A stretch of 64,000 nt of DNA, from positions 1-64,000 of the forward strand of contig DDVH01000050.1 of the NCBI GenBank assembly GCA_002345215.1, read 5' to 3'. Positions 51,266 to 58,537 of the stretch are shown here, piece after piece. The DNA is from Anaerolineales bacterium UBA2317. GTDB lineage: Bacteria; Chloroflexota; Anaerolineae; Anaerolineales; Villigracilaceae. The notes below the pieces were generated by a model that was given only the letters and a program-made list of their open reading frames with translations, was not told where the DNA came from and did no database searches. The translations under genes were made by a program, and so were the position numbers. Within the stretch, counting starts at the first letter, position 1; each line of letters begins with the position of its first letter.

Positions 51266-52201
51266 TCAACTCCTATCATATTTTATTCTATCAACATCCC
51301 TCTCTCTTTCCTCTTTCTTCTTTCTTCCCCTTGCGTAATAAAAAGTTTCTCTCAACTGCGGCGTGACCAGACTCGTCTCACGATGCCCCATTCTCGTTCC
51401 ATGAAATTGCATAAAGCGAAACCAAAAGATGGAGAAAAAGTTTTTTAGTAAAACTTTTTCACGAAATGCATGGAATAAATCACTGAAAATGTTTGTGATT
51501 GTCAGCCGCAGAAAATCATAAAAATTGAAATGGGCTTCGGGGTAGATTTTTCGCAATGCCATGGCTTCACGGCGATAACGGTTATAGACTCCGCTTGGCG
51601 TTTCGTTGTGGACATGAATAATCTCCGATTCGGCAACATAGGCGATTTTGTAGCCACTTTCTTTTGCCCATTTGCTCCATTCTAAATCTTCGAGTCCAGT
51701 CAAAGTTTCATCGTAATTATGTTTCTCCCATAGACTTTTTCGGGTTGCGGCATTGGCATTGTTACAAAAAGCAGTGATTTGATTCAAATTACTTTCATCA
51801 GGATACCATTGATAAAAAATTTGTTTCTCGGAAAATTTTGCAAAGTCAGGTGCGCGTTGCTTGCCGTAAGTGAGGGCAACTTTTTCATCTTGAAATGGAT
51901 TTAATAAAATCTCTAACCAGTCGGGATAAACTGGATAGACATGAGCACTAGCAATGACAATAATTTCGTTTTGTGCCTCTTTAATTCCGTAATTGAGAGA
52001 ACGTCCAAATGTAAATTCATTTGAGGGGATTTTTACAATTTTTGCACCAAAGGATTCGGCGATTGCGACTGTTGAATCTGTAGAGCCTGAATCAACTAAG
52101 ATAATTTCCACATCTTTGATAGTTTGCTGTTTAATGCCTTCGAGCAAACGTCCGATATGTTTTTCTTCGTTATACGCGCGGATGATGAGTGAGCAGGTCA
52201 T
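51266..52201 (-). CDS. Family 2 glycosyltransferase (rhamnosyltransferase-like)
   Basis: 311 residues. CSLIIRAYNEEKHIGRLLEGI, IILVDSGSTDSTV, FGRSLNYGIKEA, CNNANAATRKSLWEKH, LTGLEDLEWSKW (catalytic-base ED), ending in HVHNETPSGVYNRYRREA. The C-terminal part after about 245 has a hydrophobic/basic helix. The last 20 residues (RGRKKKEERERDV type) are encoded by the polypurine repeat at 51294-51331, so the C-terminus is repeat-derived. Lies downstream of GTGAATR heptamer repeats. Confidence 0.88.
   Translation of the reverse strand: MTCSLIIRAYNEEKHIGRLLEGIKQQTIKDVEIILVDSGSTDSTVAIAESFGAKIVKIPSNEFTFGRSLNYGIKEAQNEIIVIASAHVYPVYPDWLEILLNPFQDEKVALTYGKQRAPDFAKFSEKQIFYQWYPDESNLNQITAFCNNANAATRKSLWEKHNYDETLTGLEDLEWSKWAKESGYKIAYVAESEIIHVHNETPSGVYNRYRREAMALRKIYPEAHFNFYDFLRLTITNIFSDLFHAFREKVLLKNFFSIFWFRFMQFHGTRMGHRETSLVTPQLRETFYYARGRKKKEERERDVDRIKYDRS
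51294..51331. repeat. Polypurine repeat inside the 3' end of a GT2 gene
   Basis: Plus-strand CCTCTTTCTTCTTTC with flanking CT-rich bases, same family as 3578-3629, 11793-11846 and 40841-40861. It codes for the Lys/Arg/Glu tail of the 51266-52201 protein. Confidence 0.6.
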
Positions 52202-52202
52202 A

Positions 52203-52258
52203 GTGAATAGTGAATGGTGAATGGTGAATAGGCTTCCTATAACCTATTCACCATTCAC
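52203..52258. repeat. GTGAATR heptamer array with perfect 16-bp inverted repeat
   Basis: Four tandem GTGAATR heptamers at 52203-52230; 52217-52232 pairs perfectly with 52243-52258 (loop 10). It fills the gap between two glycan genes and overlaps the last codons (Asp-Ser-Glu-Trp-stop) of the 52248 sulfotransferase. Could act as a terminator-like hairpin without T-run. Confidence 0.75.
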
Positions 52259-53093
52259 TGTCCCTTTCATAACCAAGTTTAATCAACAAATCTCCCGCAA
52301 CCTCTTTGAAAATCTTTTTATGCTCCTCTTTAAAATATTTTTTCCATTCGCCTGTTTTTCCAGAACGAAAGGTTGGAGACTTGGTCGGGTTGATGGCGGA
52401 TTCTAAGGATTCAAGAATCAGATCTCCCGAAGTGCGAAGCGGAACTTTATTTAGAAAATGATTCATGATGCGAGTCAATGTTTCGGTGCGGTTGTGAATC
52501 AAATCTTCAAAATGAATGGATAAAACTTCTTTTTGATTAAGCCAATCAAGATATGGAGCAAATCGTTCAGCGATATTTGGAAATTCAATGTTTGTATCTT
52601 GCCTACCTAAAATGCTGACCTTGAGTCGTTCATCAAAATCAGGCAGAGATTGATAATAGGCATGATGCACATGTTTTGATTCCATTTCGGTGACATAAAA
52701 CACATGTGAGACGACGACATCACGCGGGTCACGAAAAATAAAATACGGAATAAATTTTGGTGAGCAAACTTTTTTGATTGCATCAGGCCGAGCAAACAAA
52801 TGTGCCGAAGCAATATCATTGCTTTGTAAAGAATCAAGCCAAGCTAATGCAACTTGAGGTTCACGTTTTTTTCCGCTTTCGCCTTCATATTCGGCATAAA
52901 AAGAATGCACGCGTTTTGCATACGGCGCAACATTTGAAAAGCCAAGCAAAATTTGGTCGAGCAAATGCGTGCCACTTTTCGGAAATGAAATGCCGAGTAA
53001 TGTGGGCAAGTCTCCACGAGAGTTGAAGCGCAGTTTTTGAATCCGTTTTTCGGTTTGATACACAAATGAACGCAATGTTGATTTCAAAGCCAT
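52248..53093 (-). CDS. Sulfotransferase
   Basis: 281 residues. PTLLGISFPKSGTHLLDQIL is the PAPS 5'-phosphosulfate loop (about 29-48); YFIFRDPRDVVVSHVFYV the 3'-phosphate site (about 125-142); SIHFEDLIHN and the late TFRSGKTGEWKKYFKEEHKKIFKEVAGDLL are family hallmarks (KTGEWKKYF is the typical RKGxxGDWKxxF-like PAPS-binding end). Closer to classical cytosolic sulfotransferases than the other two in the locus. ATG at 53093; upstream TTG codon at 53111 is not needed. C-terminal four codons come from a heptamer repeat. Confidence 0.92.
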   Translation of the reverse strand: MALKSTLRSFVYQTEKRIQKLRFNSRGDLPTLLGISFPKSGTHLLDQILLGFSNVAPYAKRVHSFYAEYEGESGKKREPQVALAWLDSLQSNDIASAHLFARPDAIKKVCSPKFIPYFIFRDPRDVVVSHVFYVTEMESKHVHHAYYQSLPDFDERLKVSILGRQDTNIEFPNIAERFAPYLDWLNQKEVLSIHFEDLIHNRTETLTRIMNHFLNKVPLRTSGDLILESLESAINPTKSPTFRSGKTGEWKKYFKEEHKKIFKEVAGDLLIKLGYERDSEW

Positions 53094-53114
53094 GCAAGTA
53101 TTTAACCACAAATC

Positions 53115-53235
53115 ATGTCATTCTGAGCCGCGCATTTGTTCTTTGCGGCGAAGAATCTCGAAGATTTTCGTAGAGACTCTTCGCTGGGTCTCGATACGGA
53201 CTTCGTCCTACTCGACCATCAGCTCAGAGTGACAT
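53115..53235. repeat. Dispersed element with TGTCATTCTGAGC inverted ends
   Basis: 121 bp bounded by ATGTCATTCTGAGC (53115-53128) and GCTCAGAGTGACAT (53222-53235), 13 of 14 paired. Interior has GAAGAATCTCG, GACTCTTCGC and TCTCGATAC...CTACTCGACCA, the last shared with 38458-38518. Non-coding and without transposase: MITE- or REP-like. Fills the gap between divergent genes. Confidence 0.75.
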
Positions 53236-53262
53236 AATCGGTATTTCAGGGTTTTATATTCC

Positions 53263-53859
53263 ATGAAAACCACCATCTTCACCACCCCCATTCTCAGTTT
53301 TGTTTTACGCCAAATTAGCAATTTGATTATGTTCCTCGCAGGCTGGCGCATAGATGGAAAATTACCTAACCTGCCAAAATATGTTTTGATTGGTGCGCCT
53401 CATACCTCGAATTGGGATTTTGTACTGTTCCTCGGCATTATTTTTCACCTGAAAGTGGATGTGCGTTACATGGGCAAAGCGGAGTTGTTTCGTTTTCCGT
53501 ATGGTTGGTTTTTTTATTATTGTGGCGGCATCCCAGTGGATAGAAAAAAATCTACGGGCTTGGTTGAACAAATGGTAGAAGCCTGCAACAAAAATGATAA
53601 ATTTATTTTAACGATTGCTCCCGAAGGAACGCGTCATAAAGTGACCGAATGGAAAACAGGTTTTCATCGCATCGCCAAAGGCGCAGGGATTCCTATCGTC
53701 ATGGCAAAAGTGGATGGCGCCAAGAAGACTGTCTATGTAGGCGAAGTATTTCATCCCACCGAAAATATGGAAGCCGATGTTCAAGCTATTCAAGATGCGT
53801 TTAAGGGAATTGTGGGGATTAATCCAAAGAAGAAGTATATTACGTTGGAGAGATCATAA
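53263..53859 (+). CDS. 1-acylglycerol-3-phosphate acyltransferase-like protein
   Basis: 198 residues, PlsC family. GAPHTSNWDFVLFLG has the catalytic H-x4-D (His47, Asp52); GGIPVDRKKSTGLVEQMVEA and IAPEGTRHKVTEWKTGFHRIAKGAGIPIV are motifs 3 and 4 (Glu in PEGTR binds the glycerol phosphate). A hydrophobic N-terminal helix anchors it to the membrane. Might acylate lysophosphatidate or another lipid. No SD is obvious before the ATG. Stands alone, between a dispersed repeat and the convergent toxin-antitoxin-like operon, with only 8 bases to the latter's end. Confidence 0.88.
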   Translation: MKTTIFTTPILSFVLRQISNLIMFLAGWRIDGKLPNLPKYVLIGAPHTSNWDFVLFLGIIFHLKVDVRYMGKAELFRFPYGWFFYYCGGIPVDRKKSTGLVEQMVEACNKNDKFILTIAPEGTRHKVTEWKTGFHRIAKGAGIPIVMAKVDGAKKTVYVGEVFHPTENMEADVQAIQDAFKGIVGINPKKKYITLERS

Positions 53860-53867
53860 AAATATAT

Positions 53868-54212
53868 TTATAATCCCAAAAGGCTTCTCATTTCTTTATT
53901 GATTTTTTCCATTGTTGAAGATTCTAAAACACCTATCTTTTTTATAACTCTCGTTTTGTCTATAGCACGTAATTGAAAGATAAGTAATACAGAAGAAGTA
54001 TCTAATCCATTTTCAGGAGAAGGTTCAACTACAATGGTATGAGAAAATTTTTTAGTCTTTAAGTTGCTTGTGATAGGTACAATCATAATGAGAGAGATGC
54101 TACCACTAGTTGCATCATTATGCACAACTAAAGCAGGTCGTTTACCGGTTTGTTCATGCCCACTTTCGTTATTATCTGGCAATTTTACTAAAATAATGTC
54201 GCCCCTTTGCAT
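53868..54212 (-). CDS. MazF/PemK family endoribonuclease toxin
   Basis: 114 residues. QRGDIILVKLPDN at the N-terminus, GHEQTGKRPALVVHNDATS, IMIVPITSNLKT, DTSSVLLIFQLRAIDKTRVIKKIG: full set of MazF motifs including the conserved Arg-Pro-x-Leu-Val-Val strand and the Thr-Ser pair around the RNA-binding groove. In the family it cleaves mRNA at short motifs, stopping growth unless bound by antitoxin. Two bases after the small acidic gene, consistent with a toxin-antitoxin pair. Full length, with no sign of decay. Confidence 0.92.
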   Translation of the reverse strand: MQRGDIILVKLPDNNESGHEQTGKRPALVVHNDATSGSISLIMIVPITSNLKTKKFSHTIVVEPSPENGLDTSSVLLIFQLRAIDKTRVIKKIGVLESSTMEKINKEMRSLLGL

Positions 54213-54214
54213 TG

Positions 54215-54478
54215 TTATAAGTTCTCTTTTTCAAATTTCAAAAAATCTTCGTCACTTGCAGCTTCCCAAGCAGCAAATTCATGCATAATTGATTCAATAT
54301 CTGTTAATGGTATCTCAAAAGGTTTTACCTGCATATAAATACCATCAATAATTTGGTCCCCTTGTTCAAAAATTTGACGGCTAATCGGAGATTGAATCCA
54401 ATCGAAAACATCCTCAGCGCCCGAGTCGGAATATAAACGATCTGCCTTGTTATTTAATATCATACTATTTAGCGTCAT
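54215..54478 (-). CDS. Small acidic protein, probable MazF antitoxin
   Basis: 87 residues. No recognised N-terminal DNA-binding fold: MTLNSMILNNKADRLYSDSG is not an AbrB or RHH signature. The C-terminal half (IPLTDIESIMHEFAAWEAASDEDFLKFEKENL) is acidic and aromatic, as in antitoxin tails that thread along MazF. ATG at 54478 has AGGAGAAAAAA upstream and overlaps the end of the 234-aa gene by 14 bases. Antitoxin role is inferred from size, charge and position. Confidence 0.7.
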   Translation of the reverse strand: MTLNSMILNNKADRLYSDSGAEDVFDWIQSPISRQIFEQGDQIIDGIYMQVKPFEIPLTDIESIMHEFAAWEAASDEDFLKFEKENL

Positions 54479-55169
54479 TTTTTTCTCCTGATATAAAAGG
54501 CTGAACATTTGCTTCTATATATGAGTTCATTTTTTCAATTCGTTCTCTTACATTAAACGTTGATTGCGAAGTTGCCACAGAAGGCCATGTAAATTGTGTT
54601 TCAACAAAAATTTTAGTTGTGTCAAGCAAAAATGACTCGATTTTAACTTCAATCTGTGCAGGTAAGTCTTCTGCAATTGGATCCATCACAAACCTTAAAC
54701 CCCCACCACGTATTGGTCTACCAAATGTACTTAAAGCTTGCGATGATTGTCCTAATCTACTTTCCCATAGTTCTTGAAATGCATGTTGGCTTGTAGTTTC
54801 ATACAATTGACGTATCGTCGCATCTACGTGAACTATCTGACGATTTGCTACAGTCCACACAGACTCATATGCTTGAACAGCAGCCTCAGCTTCTTTTATA
54901 AATAAATCTAGTGAGCCCTTTGGCTGTGGAGTAACAATTAAAAGTTGCCCTACCTGTGATTCATTAGAAGCTACAGTAATTTGCAATGGATATGGAGCAT
55001 CACGAAACAACGAAATGGAGTTTTTAGGAGCATCAACTCTGTTATATTCTAAACCATGGGTCAGAACAGCCTGCTGAAATGCCAAAAGTGTTTGCGGCAC
55101 AACAAGTGGTACTGGAACACTTACAAAATTAATCCCAGCATGAACAATCACACGAGATTGGGTTTTCAT
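54465..55169 (-). CDS. Unknown 234-residue protein, first gene of the toxin-antitoxin-like operon
   Basis: No family recognised. Mixed alpha/beta content: a hydrophobic strand start (VIVHAGINFVSVPVPLVVPQ), SLFRDAPYPLQITVAS, QVGQLLIVTPQ, then a helical middle, and a second beta part IEVKIESFLLDTTKIFVETQFTWP before a closing helix RVRERIEKMNSYIE-type. No signal peptide or membrane segment. It has a long gap (14 bases) between GGAG and the ATG. It overlaps the antitoxin-like gene, so all three are one transcript under the palindromic promoter. Could be a third TA component or a regulator. Confidence 0.6.
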   Translation of the reverse strand: MKTQSRVIVHAGINFVSVPVPLVVPQTLLAFQQAVLTHGLEYNRVDAPKNSISLFRDAPYPLQITVASNESQVGQLLIVTPQPKGSLDLFIKEAEAAVQAYESVWTVANRQIVHVDATIRQLYETTSQHAFQELWESRLGQSSQALSTFGRPIRGGGLRFVMDPIAEDLPAQIEVKIESFLLDTTKIFVETQFTWPSVATSQSTFNVRERIEKMNSYIEANVQPFISGEKNDAK

Positions 55170-55204
55170 TATGTTAACGAATTCTCCGCAATAATTTTAC
55201 TTAC

Positions 55205-55256
55205 TAATTATTAATAACTTCTTAATAATTATCACTCAGTATATAAGATAAATCAA
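55205..55256 (-). promoter_or_regulatory. Promoter with palindromic operator of the toxin-antitoxin-like operon
   Basis: Minus strand -35 TTGATT (55256-55251), 17-bp spacer, -10 GATAAT (55233-55228), +1 near 55221. A perfect 10-bp inverted repeat TAATTATTAA (55205-55214) / TTAATAATTA (55222-55231), spacer 7, overlaps the -10 and +1. Typical place for autorepression by an antitoxin complex. Confidence 0.75.
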
Positions 55257-55313
55257 TAGAACGGACGTGCGTAAATTCTCCTCCTAATTTTTCATCAAAT
55301 TATATTTAAAACC

Positions 55314-55344
55314 TTGACTTAGAGCACACTCTAAGATGTAAACT
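55314..55344 (+). promoter_or_regulatory. MerR-type promoter/operator
   Basis: -35 TTGACT (55314-55319), 19-bp spacer, -10 TAAACT (55339-55344). The spacer contains the dyad CTTAGAG (55318-55324) / CTCTAAG (55329-55335). The 19-bp spacing and dyad between the hexamers are hallmarks of promoters untwisted by MerR activators. The ATG follows the -10 by exactly six bases, so the mRNA is leaderless. Confidence 0.9.
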
Positions 55345-55350
55345 AGGGGC

Positions 55351-55746
55351 ATGGATATCCAAAAAGAAAAACTCACAATTCAAGAAGTTGCCAAAGCAAC
55401 TGGGCTAACCACGCATACGCTTCGCTATTACGAGCGCATCGGCTTAATTCATCCCATCAATCGGGAAGAAAATACCCGCCGCTGTTACACCACAGATGAT
55501 GTTGGCTGGATTAATTTCCTGCTCAAACTACGCGCCACAGGCATGTCAATCAAAGATATGCAACGATATGCTGAACTTCAACGTCAGGGCGATGAAACTT
55601 TGCCTGAGCGCGTACAGATGTTAAAGGCGCTTCGAGAAAACGTGGAGGCAAGGATTCACGAACTCAACGAGAATCTAAGCCTCGTCAGTTACAAAATTGA
55701 CTTGTACTCAAAAATCATTGAAGAAACAATGTTAGAAAAATCATAA
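55351..55746 (+). CDS. MerR-family transcription regulator
   Basis: 131 residues. N-terminal winged helix with YTIQEVAKATGLTTHTLRYYERIGLI-type signature (residues 9-33), wing NREENTRRCYTTDDVGWI, then a coiled dimerisation helix (about 80-125) and no long effector domain. This fits the small AdhR/aldehyde-responsive MerR group. Cys45 sits in the wing; from memory, the sensing Cys of AdhR is elsewhere (about residue 52) and is not matched here, so the signal is uncertain. Activates its own promoter and the aldo/keto reductase 8 bases downstream (inference). Confidence 0.9.
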   Translation: MDIQKEKLTIQEVAKATGLTTHTLRYYERIGLIHPINREENTRRCYTTDDVGWINFLLKLRATGMSIKDMQRYAELQRQGDETLPERVQMLKALRENVEARIHELNENLSLVSYKIDLYSKIIEETMLEKS

Positions 55747-55754
55747 GAGGAAAA

Positions 55755-56732
55755 ATGACAACAACAATAGAATTTCAAAGAACGTTGGGCAGATCTGATA
55801 TTCAAGTTAGCCCAATGAGTTTAGGATGCTGGGCAATTGGCGGACCATGGAAGTGGCTCGATGGTGCAGGTGGCTGGGGTGAAGTTGATGATAACGAATC
55901 TATTCGTGCAATTCACGCCGCGTTAGACTTAGGCATTAATTTTTTCGATACCGCCGCCACTTATGGAACAGGTCATAGCGAAGAAGTGTTAGCAAAAGCA
56001 CTAGAAGGCAAGCGAGATAAAGTTGTACTTGCAACAAAATTTGGTTTCAATGTTAATGTAGCAGAAAAGCATGTCACCATGCGTACAGATGACCATTTGC
56101 AATACATTCGTCAAGAATGTGAAGATAGTTTGCGCCGACTCAATACTGACGTGATTGATTTATATCAATTACACGTTTGGGATTATCCCGTAAACAAAGT
56201 CCCTGCCATGCTTGATGTGCTTGAATCATTAGTAAAAGATGGAAAGATTCGCTACTATGGTTGGAGCACAGACTCAGCAGAAAGTGCTAAAGTATTTGCA
56301 AAGGGAGAACACTGCGTCGCAGTACAACACGATTTGAACGTCATTCTTGATGCGCCTGAAATGTTGAAACTGTGTAATGACTTGAATCTCGCTAGTATCA
56401 ATCGTAGTCCTTTGGCTCGTGGTGCATTAAGTGGAAAATATTCAAAAGATGTTGTTTTTACGAAGAATGATGTGCGTGATGATGATTGGTCTAAAGAGCA
56501 TTTCTTTACGCCTACGCTTTCTCAACTAGAAAAAATTCGGGATGTGTTAACAAGTGATGGTCGCACATTGGTACAAGGTGCACTCGCTTGGATTTGGGCA
56601 CGAAGCGAAAAGACAATCCCAATCCCCGGTTTTAGGACTGTGGCACAAGTGGAAGAAAATGCAAAGGCAATGGAATTAGGTCCGTTGAGTGAAAATCAAA
56701 TAAAAGAAATCGATTCTTTGTTGGAAAGATAA
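55755..56732 (+). CDS. Aldo/keto reductase
   Basis: 325 residues, TIM-barrel NADPH-dependent carbonyl reductase. Seen: RTLGRSDIQVSPMSLGCWAIGG, FFDTAATYGTGHSEEVLAKAL (catalytic Asp and Tyr), VVLATKFGF (catalytic Lys), LYQLHVWD (catalytic His), and the C-terminal cofactor-binding PIPGFRTVAQVEENAKAM. Likely detoxifies aldehydes or reduces keto sugars under MerR control. SD AGAGGAAAA. Closed by a strong bidirectional terminator. Confidence 0.95.
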   Translation: MTTTIEFQRTLGRSDIQVSPMSLGCWAIGGPWKWLDGAGGWGEVDDNESIRAIHAALDLGINFFDTAATYGTGHSEEVLAKALEGKRDKVVLATKFGFNVNVAEKHVTMRTDDHLQYIRQECEDSLRRLNTDVIDLYQLHVWDYPVNKVPAMLDVLESLVKDGKIRYYGWSTDSAESAKVFAKGEHCVAVQHDLNVILDAPEMLKLCNDLNLASINRSPLARGALSGKYSKDVVFTKNDVRDDDWSKEHFFTPTLSQLEKIRDVLTSDGRTLVQGALAWIWARSEKTIPIPGFRTVAQVEENAKAMELGPLSENQIKEIDSLLER

Positions 56733-56734
56733 AT

Positions 56735-56766
56735 AAAAAGGAGGATGGCAAGCCATCCTCCTTTTT
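56735..56766. terminator. Strong bidirectional intrinsic terminator
   Basis: Perfect 15-bp stem AAAAAGGAGGATGGC (56735-56749) / 56752-56766 with a two-base loop; A and T runs on the two sides serve both the aldo/keto reductase and the convergent gene at 56781-58403. Confidence 0.92.
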
Positions 56767-56780
56767 ATCTAATAGATTGT

Positions 56781-58403
56781 TTATTCACGCAGTAAAAAAT
56801 CTTTATCATTCAGTACACCTTCCAAAATCACTTTAATCGCTTGTGATTCTAAAAGTACATTCAAATCAAAAGTCTGTAACCTTGTCTGTGTCGTTCTCAC
56901 AGATGGCTCTAAAAACTCGCCAAACGGCAATGAAGTTTTATACAATTGATAATACAAAAATCTTCTAGCATTGCGTTTAAATTCGGTGGGGATTTCAATC
57001 TTTTCAGCCAGTAAAAAATCTTTCATCTTTCTTCTTACTTCATCAATCGTCTGCGGAAAAAATACAGTCGGATATTGTGTAAATCTTGCCTTGCCTGCAC
57101 ATAAAACAGGCATTCCCATAATGGACGCTTCCAATCCAATCGTAGAGTTGTAGATCATTACAAATTTGGATTTCAAAATCAATTCATAAGAACTGAGTGT
57201 TTCATTAGATGGAACGAAAATCACGTTTGGCAAACTTGATACAGTCTTCGCTTCCACCCAACCTGCGACAGTTTCCCTGCTCGCCTTGCGGACTCTTAAC
57301 TCATCAGGATGAGCACGAATCACAAACAATGTCTCTTGATGTTCTTTGATGACTTCTAAAACCAAATCCAACCAATCGAACATATCTTCAAAAACTGTGT
57401 TGGCATGTGGTTGACTGGTATCGAAAATCACATTGGTAAACACAGGCACAATTTGTTTGAATCCACTTGCCTTTTTTAAGAATGACTCGTCGAGTCCTTT
57501 CATATCCGCCCAGAATTTAATGCCCGCCATCGTAAAGTCACCTTGAAAACGCTTGGCGAGATAATCATCTAAATTTTTATTTTGTTCTTCATTCAATTCA
57601 AAATCATCTGGAATGTGAATCGGATAGGCTGTCGCTTCTCCATCGGTGAAATAAGCGGATGCAGGTTGTAATCCAACTTCATGCGTGATGACTCGAATCC
57701 CACGTTTTTGTGCAATGAATCTCGCTGTCGCTTCAGGGAAGAATTGTCCATTAAAGACAATCACTGCTCGCGGATTCGTTTCATCTAAAAATTTTGAAAA
57801 CTTTTGAGCCACATTCCATGCAGAGGAAATATATTCTCTCAATAAATAACGAGTATTTTCATCATCATTCAAATGATGGATTCGCAAAATCCAGCGTAAA
57901 CCTGGCAAACATAAATTTCCAAGTGGAATACCTTGATAAGTGAAACGAGATAAGTGATTAATATCTAAATCCTGAATCTCTTTTTGAAGTTCAAGATTTC
58001 TTTCAAAACTAAACCAATCAACACCTGATTTTCCAACTTTCAAACCTTCCAACTTTTCAACACCCGCATATAAAGTCTTTGATTGAGAAATACAAGTCTT
58101 ACATGGCATTTCTTTATGCGGATTATCTCGATTGGTCCCCAACACACATTTGCTCATGCCTGCATTGCAAGCAAAATAAGCAACTGGGATTCCTTTTAAT
58201 CGAAACGCCCACGATGCCAATAAATGAAATCCGCTATTCCAAGATAAATCGTCAATGCCTGTGGAGGCTTTGAAGAAAACCACAGGTTGTCCGCTGGGTT
58301 GAGGTTCTTGTTTTGCAACTTGTTTAGCAACATTAACAATTTTGAAATTGTTGAATCGGCGGACAAGTCCACGCTTGATGCGTTGGGTAAAAAGATCTTT
58401 CAT
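56781..58403 (-). CDS. Capsule-polysaccharide-biosynthesis-like transferase with four-cysteine motif
   Basis: 540 residues. C-terminal half resembles GT-B/Capsule_synth (PF05159-like) enzymes: VIRAHPDELR, FVPSNETLSSYELILKSKFVMIYNSTIGLEASIMGMPVLCAGKARF (nucleotide-binding end, quoted as motifs). N-terminal half has FFKASTGIDDLSWNSGFHLLASWAFRLKG and a Cys cluster C79-x6-C86-x14-C101-x2-C104. A segment EKLEGLKVGKSG (about 116-128) comes from an AACTTTCAA-type repeat. Cytosolic. Likely adds an acid sugar to a capsule-like glycan, but it is separate from the main locus. TACAAT lies nine bases before the ATG. Confidence 0.75.
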   Translation of the reverse strand: MKDLFTQRIKRGLVRRFNNFKIVNVAKQVAKQEPQPSGQPVVFFKASTGIDDLSWNSGFHLLASWAFRLKGIPVAYFACNAGMSKCVLGTNRDNPHKEMPCKTCISQSKTLYAGVEKLEGLKVGKSGVDWFSFERNLELQKEIQDLDINHLSRFTYQGIPLGNLCLPGLRWILRIHHLNDDENTRYLLREYISSAWNVAQKFSKFLDETNPRAVIVFNGQFFPEATARFIAQKRGIRVITHEVGLQPASAYFTDGEATAYPIHIPDDFELNEEQNKNLDDYLAKRFQGDFTMAGIKFWADMKGLDESFLKKASGFKQIVPVFTNVIFDTSQPHANTVFEDMFDWLDLVLEVIKEHQETLFVIRAHPDELRVRKASRETVAGWVEAKTVSSLPNVIFVPSNETLSSYELILKSKFVMIYNSTIGLEASIMGMPVLCAGKARFTQYPTVFFPQTIDEVRRKMKDFLLAEKIEIPTEFKRNARRFLYYQLYKTSLPFGEFLEPSVRTTQTRLQTFDLNVLLESQAIKVILEGVLNDKDFLLRE

Positions 58404-58537
58404 GTTTATAAAATTGTAACAGAATCAAAAATGAGTTGATAAACTCGATAACATATATCTATGGAGTTAGACATGTTAGAGACTTATGCCATCTTCTTTC
58501 TTATATTTATATATCTTGCACAACAAAATATAAATAT

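Noticed and set aside
52203..52230. Heptamer array considered as a CRISPR or iteron
   Set aside because: Units are only 7 bp with no spacers; no replication or cas genes nearby.
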